A stretch of DNA of 64,000 bases. Origin: Dactylis glomerata. Taxonomy: Eukaryota; Streptophyta; Magnoliopsida; Poales; Poaceae. The notes beneath the pieces were generated by a model that did no database searches, was not told the DNA's origin, and saw nothing but the letters and a program-made list of their open reading frames with translations. Shown here one piece after another: positions 10,430 to 20,399 of this stretch. The stretch's first letter is position 1; the number at the start of each line of letters is the position of its first letter. The position numbers and the translations under genes were made by a program. The DNA lies in NCBI GenBank assembly GCA_007115705.1, contig QXEO01000170.1, positions 1,809,062 to 1,873,061 of the forward strand. Reading direction: 5' to 3'.

Positions 10430-11748
10430 TCCTAAATAATAATAGAAGGGAATTATTAAACAATGTTACGAGCGCTTTTATGGTGGTAGGCAGTACTTCT
10501 CAATACTTCCGGGTACTCCCGCTCAAAATTACTGTAGCCGTTGATCTAGATCTTCAAATATTTACCAGAAGTGCCACCGCAAAGTGAAAATAACTGTTCA
10601 TTTTAGACCGGTGAAAACATGCCACTGATTGTTCCCCTGCCTCTTCTTCTCCACCTGTGAGCGGGAGCCTCCCATCGCCTTCCTCCTAGTGCACCAACGA
10701 GCTCCGCCCGTCACCGCCACTTCCTCATGCTCCACCGGCAGGCGCAGAATGCCCCTCTACCTCAAACTGCACCATGCATCCCAGCTCGGGGCACCGGCGC
10801 TCGCAGCTTCCACCGCGCCCTGCCCTAGCTCGAGGCACACTTTCACCCGTGCGCGAGGGGACAAGGGGAGAGAGATGGAGAAACACTTCAAGGCTGGTGG
10901 CGACGCAAGAAACCGCAGGGATAAGAACAACAAACTAATCAAAAGGTTGAACGAGGCAGTCTCCACTAGTAGTCCGCAAACACCCGATGGATCTGTTGCC
11001 TTATCTGTTTTGTAATAGCATAGCTGAATGTACCACTGAAGGCACAAATATAGTTGCAATTTTCAATTAATCAGGTCTCTTGCTCACAATAAAGCAGAGA
11101 AGCAAGCCATACTAATTACCACTAGATAAAAGCCTGTTTCCATGCTTCAGTGGAGAAGCGAAGGCGTCCATGGAGATGTCGTGGTCTGCCGTGCCCATCA
11201 TGACATATAGAGATAGCGGCAGCGCTGTAGCCCCCTGCGTGAGGCCATTTTCGGCGGTGCCGTTTCTATGGTTGCCGAGCACAATCCAGCCAAAGATAAA
11301 CCTCCAGAGCCGCCGCTCCCACCGGAGAAGATGAGCGGCCAGGCGCGCAGGCGTTGCCTGCCAAGATCGCATTGACGAACGGCGAGTTCGTTGCCATGCT
11401 CCTGCCTCGGCCGCCGTACTAGAGATCGTTGCGGTGCTCCGCCTCGGCCACTATCCCACGAGCCCCCAGGCTCTAGCAACCTCGATGCGGTGCTACAGCC
11501 TCCCGAGCCGCCTCTCCCACCGGAGAAGATGCACGGCGCAGGTTTGGAGCGGCAGTGCCCGGGTGGCCATGGCGTGTTGCTCCTCCTTCATCTCTCTCTC
11601 TCTCTCTCCGCCACTACCTCGCCCGAGTGCCTGGTCCCCTCCCAGCCCCGCACCACCCCTTTTACCACGGAGGAGGAGGGGGAGGACGGCGTGTCCAGCA
11701 TTCACAGCGGCGATTCCATTGCCGGTGACTTGGAGTACCTGTGTGCAA
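10430..11748. other. GC-rich unassigned region with internal direct repeat
   Basis: Several medium open frames exist on both strands (10629-11015 plus, 11198-11479 minus, 11391-11795 plus) but all are low-complexity Pro/Ser/Arg/Ala and none shows a motif. A 33-base segment containing 'CTCCCACCGGAGAAGATG' occurs near 11302-11334 and again near 11500-11532, so part of the region was duplicated. A CT microsatellite lies near 11590. It could be a decayed host gene or the interior of a transposon. Confidence 0.4.
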
Positions 11749-12120
11749 GGTTTTTTTTCTCGATCTCGTTTTTTTACCGGAGGGTACCGATATAACCAGT
11801 TACCGCAAAATCTCGGAAATACCGCCAAATTACCGAACGAATTTTTTCGAACAAATTTTGAATTCAAATTTTTTACGCCAAGATAAATAGCGTTTGTATC
11901 CATAGTAGCACGAGCTTCTGGCTCAGTGTAGTTGTAAAGACGTCGCGCTTGTTCTCAATTCTTCGCGGGTTCGGACGCTGGGTACTGCATTCCCCCGTTA
12001 TTTAAACGAAAACTCGACTTAAACTGTTAAAAAATTTAGTTGTGTCAAGATGAAATCGAACCCGCGACTAAAGGAACAGGGGCAAAGCACGCAGCCACCA
12101 CACCAAGATATTTAATATGC

Positions 12121-12655
12121 GAATTTTTGACGGATCAGACCACCTGCCCGGGTGAAGTGCTAAAAAGGACCCCCTCCGAAAAGTTTTGTCAAAAAGGACC
12201 GGCTGTGGGTGGCGGCACCCCCGCGGCAGGTGACACGTGGCACCTGCCGCCATTGGCATCGCCGGCAGGCCCCTGCCGCCGTTGGCATCGCCGGCACGTC
12301 CGCCCTCCGTCCAGCCGGGTGACGTGGCCCAATGGGGTGGCGGCATGCCCCCCTGCCGCCAGTGGGGGTGGCGGCATGGCCCCTGCCCCTGCCACCTGCC
12401 GCCAGTGGGGGTGGCGGCATGCCCCTGCCCTGCCACCTGCCGCCAGTGATGGTGGCGGCATGCCCCTGCCCTGCCACCTGCCGCCAGTGATGGTGGCGGC
12501 ATGCTGCCTGCCGGCGATGCCAACGGCGGCAGGTGCCACGTGTCGCCTGCCGCGGGGGTGCCGCCATCCACAGCCGGTCCTTTTTGACAAAACTTTTCGG
12601 AGGGGGTCTTTTTTAGCACTTCACTCGCGCAGGTGGTCTGATCCGTCAAAAATTC
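12121..12655. mobile_element. Mutator-like foldback MITE
   Basis: Perfect 10-base target duplications TTTAATATGC flank it (12111-12120 and 12656-12665). The ends are inverted repeats starting GAATTTTTGACGGATCAGAC and continuing for well over 100 bases at high similarity, with the rest a GC-rich centre, so the whole 535 bp folds back. Long terminal inverted repeats plus a 9-10 base duplication are the signature of Mutator-like elements. It has no transposase and is non-autonomous. It sits inside the element at 11749-12813. Confidence 0.88.
12330..12505. repeat. GC-rich tandem repeat in the MITE centre
   Basis: Units of about 42-46 bases built around 'CCTGCCACCTGCCGCCAGTG' followed by 'GGTGGCGGCATG' recur about four times. 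The long open frames across this MITE on both strands result from this repeat and the palindrome, not from a gene. Confidence 0.8.
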
Positions 12656-12810
12656 TTTAATATGCCATGTGTGATGCGCAGCTTATTTGACCTTAGTCTA
12701 GAGTTTAAATTCAAATCGAATCGATTTTTTTTAACGGTATCGTATTTTCTCGGAGGGTAGCGAGAATTCCGGTTTCCGGCAAAATTTCGGAAATTTCGAT
12801 CGAGAAAAAA

Positions 12811-12943
12811 ACCCTTTAAATTAAAACTAAATCAAGTGGACAGAGCTTATTAGATGGGTGAGAACCGACGGGAAGAGTCAGATTGGTGGGCCATCTCTAC
12901 TCGAAATAACATATCAATCAACCCTTTAAATTAAAACTAAATC
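12811..12943. repeat. 24-base direct repeat around an 84-base spacer
   Basis: 'ACCCTTTAAATTAAAACTAA' (plus ATCA) occurs at 12811-12834 and again at about 12919-12942. The first copy abuts the right end of the inverted-repeat element. It may be a small local duplication. The flanking region to 13297 has no gene. Confidence 0.7.
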
Positions 12944-13297
12944 AGTACTTTCCAGTATTTACCAGTACTTTCTTTTTAGTACTTCTCAGTACTCCCTATT
13001 TCTCCATCACTAGATCAAGATGGTTGGACGGTTTGTAAAATTGCCAATCATGGTAAAAGTTGTACAATGTTAAATGCAAGAAGTATCTCAATGGTCGTCG
13101 GATTTTTTTATGATTTGGTTTTGTGTGTCTATAAGGTCGTTGTAATGCCACCCAGATTTCTTGCTATGGGAGTTAATATTACTACTATTATCATCACTAT
13201 TTTCAATGTGCCGGTGTAATACCACCGTGAATTCCTCATGCCGCTACAGCTCCCGAGGTGCCACTGTCATCTCCCAATGTGCTGGTGTTGGTATTTA

Positions 13298-13892
13298 GAC
13301 TAGTCATAATGCATAGTATCATATACTAGTATCATGCATATGAAACTATTAGGCCTTTCACAATAGGAGTTTCTTAGCACGGTATCCTAGGTACTTTGCT
13401 TATGTGGCACTATATTAAATGAGAAAAGAGAGTGGTATTGTAGCTTAGCTAAGATACAACACTTGCACGAGTTCATAGGCAAAAATTGTTTCTAGCCCAA
13501 TCATATGCATGCATGAGACCAAAATCATTAATTAAGAGACAACCCTTAAGAAACAATGCATTGGAGAAGTTGTATCTTAAGTTTTAATTACTCCTATGAA
13601 AACGTGCTAAGAAACTATGCATTGTGAAAGGCCTTATATGATATCATCTCTACAATGCATAGTATCATATGTTGGTACCATAGTTGCGTCATATTTAATG
13701 TTTTTTAAATCTCAAGGTAAATGTGTGAACATGATGTAGTTGCTAGTAGACTTTCTTGTTTTGCGTGTCATAATACTGTATCATATTATGATACCACTCT
13801 CACCTCTCTCTTCATTTATTATCATGCCACATCAGATTTTTGCCTAGGTGGCATGCATGATACTAGCTATGATACTTCTATTGTGACTAGTC
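13298..13892. mobile_element. Tourist-type MITE (outer)
   Basis: The terminal inverted repeats begin GACTAGTCA and the element is flanked by TTA at 13295-13297 and 13893-13895. The arms share 'AATGCATAGTATCAT'-like and 'CTAGTATCATGCAT' words in inverted orientation. A 3-base TTA duplication and foldback structure indicate PIF/Harbinger (Tourist). Its interior holds another MITE at 13352-13633, so its own length was about 310 bp. Confidence 0.85.
13352..13633. mobile_element. Tourist-type MITE (inner)
   Basis: 282 bp. The ends are inverted repeats GGCCTTTCACAAT with 'TTTCTTAGCACG' a few bases further in on both sides. It is flanked by TTA at 13349-13351 and 13634-13636. No coding capacity. 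It is inserted in the outer MITE, hence younger. Confidence 0.9.
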
Positions 13893-13895
13893 TTA

Positions 13896-14560
13896 GCCAC
13901 GCCACCCGGTGCTTGTCTCCCGACACCGGCGTGCCATGACGCCGTGCCTTGTACCCTGCTGCCGCACTATATACCCGGACATTCTCACCGGCATGGAGAA
14001 CGCCCAACCCATCCCACAAAGCATCATGCGTCGTCGTCTACCCACCTATTGGGCTTGTCTCACACACACTGCGCTCAGCCATCGCTGCCGCCAACGTCTC
14101 CGCCGTTAGATTTCTACTAGTTGGTGGACATGGAGGACAACACCGAGGAAGAAAACGAGGAGAAAGTCTAGCCCCAGCTAATGGGCTTGGTGCAGGCATC
14201 CCTCCTCGGCTCCTTTAATATGGCGAGGAAGGAGGAGGATACCTGATCGTTGTGCACCGTTATCCTTTCGCCAACAAACACGGCATCATAACGATGGCGG
14301 TTGGCCGCTAATTCATGGCCGCTGAGCTGCAAGCCTTGAAGGCGCTGCACAAGAAGAGGGCGACAGAAGCCGCCAAATGGAAGCTACCCACCGACCACGT
14401 CCCCATGAGGCCATGATGGAGCATTACCACTATGCATGTGAAGCGGCGGAGGTGGGGCAAGGAAGTATTGGAAGAAGGAGTAGCCAGGAACAAGCGCCGC
14501 TCAAGCTGCTGGTATCCGTCGACCTCGGCGACGATGACAACAACCATAGGTAGTGTGCTT
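13896..14560 (+). other. GC-richer stretch, possible gene relic
   Basis: Between AT-rich flanks lies about 650 bases of coding-like composition. The plus strand reads short Glu-rich 'MEDNTEEENEEK' (near 14129) and, after a stop, 'MAAELQALKALHKKRATEA' (near 14314), in keeping with a helical protein fragment. Frames are interrupted repeatedly. I do not recognise it. Confidence 0.3.
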
Positions 14561-15290
14561 TCTGGCTACTAGTAAGTGTGTACGTGCACGCATGTTTCTT
14601 AGATGTTCTAAATTAATAAGAATGTACAAATGATATTGTCAGCATCAATGACAAGGAAGTTCCCCAGTTCTCCACTCTCGCCATTTGCGGAACATTTGTG
14701 CTAGTATTGGAGTCAGCCATTTAAAATCCTGCTATATTCTTCCTCAATCCATGTGTGTAATATATAGGTGAATATTTCATATATGTCTTCAGTATAGCAC
14801 AACATATTAATTTTCATTTTAATGAAATTCGTTGTTTTATCATATTAAATTGAAACTCGCTGTTTTATCTTCAATCGATTGAAATTCGCCACCATGGGCT
14901 CCAATTTTTTTGAACGAAACTGGTACTCCTACCACAAAGGCGTAACATTAACGTTACTGGTACATGCTGTTAGTATTGTTTCTTAATTATTTGCCACCAA
15001 TACGTCCAAAACTGATGGTGTTGCGTAGCCCCGCCATCCGTGTGATTTACCAGCGATAGTAGTGGCATGTCGAATATACACCGCTAACGGCGATTTCAGC
15101 ACGTCGGTACTAGACATATCTCTACTAGCGTGAGTTGGAAGGTGGGGAACATTGGAGGAGGGAATTCCGGTTACTGCTGCCGTATGTCACCCGGTAAACA
15201 AATTCCTGGTAGGCTGTGACGCTGTGTTACCTGTGTACGTTGACGAAGGATCGTGAATTTGTGATGCCTTCTTATTGGGCGAGTGCGTCA
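14561..15290. other. no gene seen
   Basis: About 730 bases of AT-rich sequence with no open frame above about 50 codons, no inverted ends and no direct repeats recognised. Confidence 0.5.
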
Positions 15291-15307
15291 TTTTGGCATA
15301 TGGGCTT

Positions 15308-15471
15308 TTTTCAATAATGGGTTTTTTATTATTTAAAAGTTTTAGTATTACATCCGGTCTCTGCATAACAAGATGCACACAGCCAACCACACAGAATCAA
15401 AAACTAACAATAAAAATAATAATAGACAAATTACATATCAATACAAAAAAATTTAAACTTTTTTACAAAAG
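15308..15471 (-). mobile_element. 5'-truncated LINE, 3' scrap with target duplication
   Basis: TTTTGGCATATGGGCTT (17 bases) flanks the insert perfectly at 15291-15307 and 15472-15488. Read on minus, the 164-base insert ends in an A-rich tail (T-rich on plus next to the left duplication) and contains 'TGCATCTTGTTATGCAGAG', a type of sequence common in LINE 3' untranslated regions of grasses. Long perfect duplication, A-tail and truncation are diagnostic of target-primed insertion. Confidence 0.85.
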
Positions 15472-15488
15472 TTTTGGCATATGGGCTT

Positions 15489-15793
15489 ACTGGAGCTCTT
15501 TTTTAAAAGAAAAATAGATGGAGCCAACATTATATACTATCATTATGCAAAATATCAATACAAAATATCTTGTATTATATCCTGGATAGAAATAACAAAA
15601 AAACGATCTAGGAGCATGAACAGTGTCGTTTTTTTAACCAAAAAATGTCCAATTTATTATTTTTCCGGAGCTTACACAACAAGATATTTCGTATTGAAAA
15701 TTTGCAAGATCATACTGTATACATTTGGCTACCTCTAAATATTTGTTTTGATTTTTTTTTGAAATTTGATTTTTTCGTAGTTTCAAAAACCAG
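15489..15793. other. no gene seen
   Basis: About 300 bases of very AT-rich DNA without recognisable features. Confidence 0.5.
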
Positions 15794-16390
15794 CTAAAAG
15801 CATTTTTCACTTATTGGGAACCCTTGATTGCTTAACTGGAGCTGTCGGTGGTTGCCCCACAATAGCCTATTCTCAATGCTGAGTGAGCGCGCAGCGTCCA
15901 ACAATTTCAGCGGAGTCAACTCCAAAGTCAGCTCAACTGCGTCCATGCTGTCGGAGATGCTCATCCTGGTCCAGTGAAAGTGTCTCCAAAGAGGAAGCAG
16001 CAGCGTATCTCTCACAGGAAGCATTCCGCGTGAACGTTCCCGATACCTACCAAGCCTAAACCGATGGAGCTGAAAAGCCACTTGGAGTGACACTTAAATA
16101 TCACTAATTCATTAGTTCCACTTGTCTCATCAACATACAATCATAGTACCTAAAGTATATAAACAAAATATGTGTATATTTGTTGTTCGATAAAGTAATT
16201 TTGGGGTTTGAACTGAAGTGATGGATGAAGAAGCATAGTTCTTTAAAGATAACGATGTAAGGATGGAGATGATATATAGATGCCATAAAGTGTCAGCTAT
16301 GTGGGAGTAAATGGAGCTAGGACAGAGTAGTAGCCTTATTTTTGCAGCCACCATGATGAAATTATATTGTACTCAATCTACATTGTTTCT
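15794..16390 (-). pseudogene. gene-family copy 2 (unknown protein)
   Basis: The layout is the same as copies 1, 3 and 4: an upstream block with 'GTGGGAGTAAATGGAGC' near 16300, a TATA-like 'CTATATATC' (16271-16279), a leader, then 'TTTAG|GCTTGG' at 16055/16056. The reading that starts after this potential acceptor has stops. The other frame is open for 99 codons (15794-16093) with 'FRLGRYRERSRG'. The region corresponding to 'VDFGAD...VG' of copy 1 is recognisable as 'ADFGVDSAEIVGR', so the family membership is sound although the protein is broken or divergent. Its function is unknown. Confidence 0.5.
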
Positions 16391-16399
16391 GAGGACTTA

Positions 16400-17281
16400 A
16401 CATGACCATGTATTTAAATAAATATTATCACGCAATGGACATCATAAGAGTTTAACTTGATGAAAGAAAGATTATTGAAGTTTATCAGCACGTGAGTTTA
16501 TTATCTTAGTGCTACATTAATACTAATATTTCTCCTGATCCAAAGAACTTCCTCTACGAGCCGCCGAAGGTCAGAAGATTGCAAGCGGCGGGGATCAGCA
16601 GTAGTAGTTGCCCTAAGAACATCTCTAGCAGATCCCGGATATTCCTATTTCGAAAAAAACTGGGATTGGGTCCTCCGGGAAAAAGTTTTGCGGTGTGGTA
16701 CAAGCTCCGGATGAACAAATCCCACAAACTCATACCCCATATTTTTTCTAGTACGATTTTGGGGGATCATTTCGGCCCCAAACCGGTGCCAGTACCGCAA
16801 ATTAGTATATATTGGATATAGAAGAAACGCATAGAGAGTGATAGTTTGAAGTTTGCAAATATTTTATAACACAGTTGATAAAAATTGTCTCACAATAAAA
16901 GACTATGTGCAATAGAACAAGTAGCAATTAAAAACATGTCCAAAAGAATGTGAAGTCAAACAAGTTGTGATTATCAAATCAAACAACAACAATTTGACCA
17001 AGGCCATCAGCAGCACCATCTTAATCACCACCTGCCATAGCACGGTCATCTTTACAGGCCTTAGCGTCATCACCTTCAAGGCTTCAATGGAAAAAAGTTG
17101 TTTCCCAACCGGAAGAAGTTACCGTCGGTTCATCACATCGTACGATCACCACCTTTATGTCCACCTCCTAGCAAACTATCGGCCCACTGGTTTTGGCTTA
17201 GTCCCTGTTCGCACTTTCTTTTCACACACAACAGCGCAGCGTACCGTGGAAATAGCTAGCTAGAATCTCCGATCTATAATA
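16400..17281. other. no gene recognised
   Basis: AT-rich DNA. The stretch 16610-16800 ('ACATCTCTAGCAGATCCCGG' onward) resembles the ends of small non-autonomous DNA transposons of grasses, but no matching inverted end was found. The open frame 16967-17263 shows no motif. Confidence 0.4.
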
Positions 17282-18068
17282 CTCTCTCCATACAAAATTA
17301 CTGGATAATTACGCATTTCAAAAAAAACTTTGACCATTAATTTTGATCAAGAGAATATGAGAAATATAATATATTTTTTATCATTAAATTCATATTCAAA
17401 AGAACTTTCTATTGATATAATTTTTGTAGCATATACCTTATACTCCCTCTGTTCCTCTGCTTAGGGTGCACTTTGGTCCCGTTTTCCCGATACTACCCCT
17501 CAATCCCCATCGCTTTGACCTTCCTCTTCCTCGTTGCGCCTGGAGAAGCCTCAGTGGCAGCACCGTCAGGGAGCACCATCCATGTCTCCTACCTCCCCTT
17601 GAAGGAACCCCTGAACGGCAACGCAGTCGAGAAGGTGCAGAACGCCTCCGCCGGCATCCCTGCTCCCTCGCCACGACCGTGACCGACAAGCACGACCACG
17701 AGCCTGGCTTTCATGGCGAGGTCAAAGAGCATGAAGGCGTAGAGCAACCTCTAGCTTCCCTGGCCATAGGGCAGACGAGAAAATGGTGCAGGGACGTGGA
17801 GCTTCGAGTAGCTCGACGGTGTATGGAGATCTGTGGGTGGCGGCGGCAGCGCTGCGATTGGGGGTGAGGAGGCGCTGGGGCTTGGAGGTGAGGAGGCGCT
17901 GGGGTATGGGGGCAAGGACCACGAGGTGGGGTGGCGGTAGCTCCGGGGTGGAGCTGGGTTGTGGGCGAGTAGGCGGGGATGGCCCGATGGGGATTTTTGG
18001 TCCCAGGCAAAGACGTGACTAGGGAAGAAAAACAGGGGCAAGATAGGAAAAACGATAGTGCCAAACTC

Positions 18069-18764
18069 TCTTTATTTTTTTAGCGCGATCGGCAGGAGTG
18101 CTGCCTTTTCATTAAGGAGGGGAAAAACACTGTACAAGAGGAGACCATGTTTTTAGTTATCTGGGGGAAACATTCCGAGAAAAATCCCCGTCGAACAGAT
18201 TTACCTATTTAATCGTTTGGTACCACAACTGGCGTGGCAACACCGAAAGCGAAAGCACGTTGCCGAATGTCCTCGTGTGCGATGTGTGCCACCTCCATAT
18301 ATATCTTGCGCAATCCCTGAAAGATTATTCTGTTCCGCTCTTTCCAAACATTCTAAAGGACGTAGAGCAGCCTCCCACTGCGGGAACGCTTGGTCGTCTT
18401 GTCAGCGCCGACAAGTATGGCGTCCCACCAGTCATTAACGGATGCGTAAGTCCCCGGAGATAGGGCAGGGGGACAGGCGTCGGCGGACCATCCGTGGATA
18501 GTGCTCCAAACCTTTGATGTAAAGGGGCAATCTTTGCATAAGTGGCAAGCTGTCTCGGGGGCGCGGAGGCATAGCTGGCAGATGGGGTCGAGAGGTCATC
18601 CCCTGATTGCAAGCCTGTCAGCTATTAGAATCTTCCCATGTAGGAAAAGCCAAGAGAACATAGTGCACTTGGGCTCAGCGTATGCCTTCCATATCTTTGT
18701 TGTCGTGAACTTAGAGAAAGATCCAATGAATTGCATATTGTAGGCCGACTTAGCGGTGTAGGTG
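18069..18764 (-). mobile_element. LINE 1, 3' part (zinc-binding region and 3' UTR)
   Basis: On minus, downstream of the LTR-element junction, the protein reads 'YTAKSAYNMQFIG', 'KCTMFSWLFLHGKILIADRL' and then 'CQLCLRAPETACHLCKDCPF', the C-terminal zinc-binding (zf-RVT) domain of plant LINEs. One stop follows 'LAIRG'. The 3' UTR ends with 'CCTTAATGAAAAGGCAGCAC' and a short A-tail (T-run at 18070-18081 on plus). Its 5' continuation lies at 27231-27872. The LINE is 5'-truncated, about 1.3 kb in total. Confidence 0.85.
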
Positions 18765-20399
18765 TGATGCGTGGTGAATGACCAGCCCGTTGGGAACCCC
18801 AAGAGGAAGGTGTGATGAGTATAGCAGCTAGTTTTCCCTCAGTTAAGAAACCGAGGTTATGTCGATCAGGAGAAGAGCGGGCAATACGACTGTAGGTGAT
18901 GCTTGCTAGTTTGCGACAGCTTCGGACAATTTATATATGGCGCCTCATCCAAGCTTTACTTGCTAGCTGCAACGCGGAACCTGCACACAACACAACCAAG
19001 TACTTTGCTCCCAACTTACGATGAGGTTGTCAATCTCACCGGTTTGCTTGAAACAATGGGTATGAGCGTATCGAGTGGAAAACAGTAGAAGAATGCGAGT
19101 AAAGTAAACAGTACGAGTAAAGTAAACAGGTGATAGTAAAATGATGGAAATAGGACCGGGGTCCACAGTTCACTAGTGGTGTCTCTCCATAAGATAAATA
19201 ACACATGCTGGGTAAACAAATTACAGTTAGGCAATTGATAGAATAAAGATAAACATGATATGTCAAAAAGATCACTATGCGATTTACTCTGGGCATTACA
19301 ACAAAATACATAGACCACCATCCAACTACATCTATGACTAATAATTCACTTGTGGCGAATCAATCCGAGAACTCCACAAGTATTAAGTTGCGAACAACAG
19401 ATAATTGCATTAAGCAAAGTGTGTAATGTAAACAAAGCATATGCCCTTGAGCATATGAATGTTGTTTTCTCTCTAGTAGCAACAACACATCTACAACCTT
19501 AGAGGTTTCTGTCACTCCCCCAGATTAAATAGAGACATGAACCCACTATCGAGCATAAATACCCCCTCTTGAAGTCACTAGCAACTACTCGGCTAAGATA
19601 GCTACTAACAACGGAGAGCATGCAAGATCATAAACAACATAGAGATAACAAAAGATATATTTCAGTATAGCAACTCAATCATAATACCAATATTCATCGG
19701 ATTCCAACAAACCAAACATGTAGAATTACATAACGGTAATCTCAATCATGTAGGGCAGCTCATGAGATCTAAACATGAAGCACATGGTGGAGAAGACAAC
19801 CATCTAGCTACTGCTATGGACCCATAGTCCAAGGTAGACTACTCACTCATTGCTCCGGAGGCAAGCATGGCGATGAAGAAGATCTCCGGTGGCGATTCCC
19901 CTCTCCGGCAGGGTGCCGGGAAGAGCTTCTGGACCCTCCCGATCTTCGGGTCGATGGTGGCGGCGGATCGCGATGTGTTCTGGAAAATTGATCGGGTACT
20001 TAGGTTTTTTCAGTCGGGAGGTCTTTATAGGCGAAGGGGCATCGTCAGAAGTGGACCGAGGCGGTCTCACACGTGGGGGGCGCGGCCAGGGCCTGGGCCA
20101 TGCCGCCCTGGTGTGTGGATCCCTCGTGGCCCCACTCCGTCTCCTCTTCGGATCTCTGGAAGCTTCCGGTAAAAATAAGAATTCAGGAACTTGTTTCGTC
20201 CAATTCCGAGAATATTTCCTGTGTATCACTTCTGAAACACAAAAACAGCAGAAACAGGGAACTGGCACTGTGGCGACTTGTTAATAGGTTAGTTCCGGAA
20301 AATGCATAAAAGTGCCACGAAGTGTAATGAAACAGTAGGCAAATGGTGTAAAAACAAGCATGGAGCATCAAAAATTATAGATACGTTGGAGACGTATCA
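18765..20399 (-). repeat. 3' LTR of element I
   Basis: 1635 bp with TG..CA ends. On minus it begins TGATACGTCTCCAACGTATC, an imperfect hairpin. A TATAAAG box lies on minus at 20023-20029. The polypurine tract 'AAGCTTGGGGATGC' abuts it at 20400-20413. Over the first 250 bases it differs from the other LTR at about a dozen positions, nearly all transitions. Confidence 0.92.

Larger units (their letters stand above)
11749..12813. mobile_element. inverted-repeat element, split by a Mutator-like MITE
   Basis: The left end reads 'GGTTTTTTTTCTCGATC' and the right end, reverse-complemented, 'GGGTTTTTTTCTCGATC'. Inside each end lies a related 'ACCGGAGGGTA' / 'TACCCTCCGAG' segment and a run of short 'CGGAAAT' and 'CCGGTTTCCGG' words. 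The middle contains two GGTTCGA-type words ('CGCGGGTTCGGAC' near 11967 and, on minus, 'CGCGGGTTCGATTT' near 12060) that look like tRNA B boxes. No open frame. The superfamily is not assigned and the target duplication is unclear. Confidence 0.55.

Noticed and set aside
10629..11015. 128-codon plus frame
   Set aside because: Low-complexity Ser/Arg/Pro composition, no motif and no neighbouring exon-like frames.
11960..12070. tRNA gene
   Set aside because: Only B-box-like words are seen. No A box at the right distance or cloverleaf could be drawn.
12040..12660. Open frames of 206, 193, 135 and 133 codons on both strands
   Set aside because: They run through the foldback MITE and its GC-rich repeat and cross its ends. 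Frames are open on both strands because of the palindrome and lack of AT-rich stops.
17466..17867. 133-codon plus frame in MITE B
   Set aside because: No motif, and equally long frames exist on minus. Kept only as an unexplained interior.
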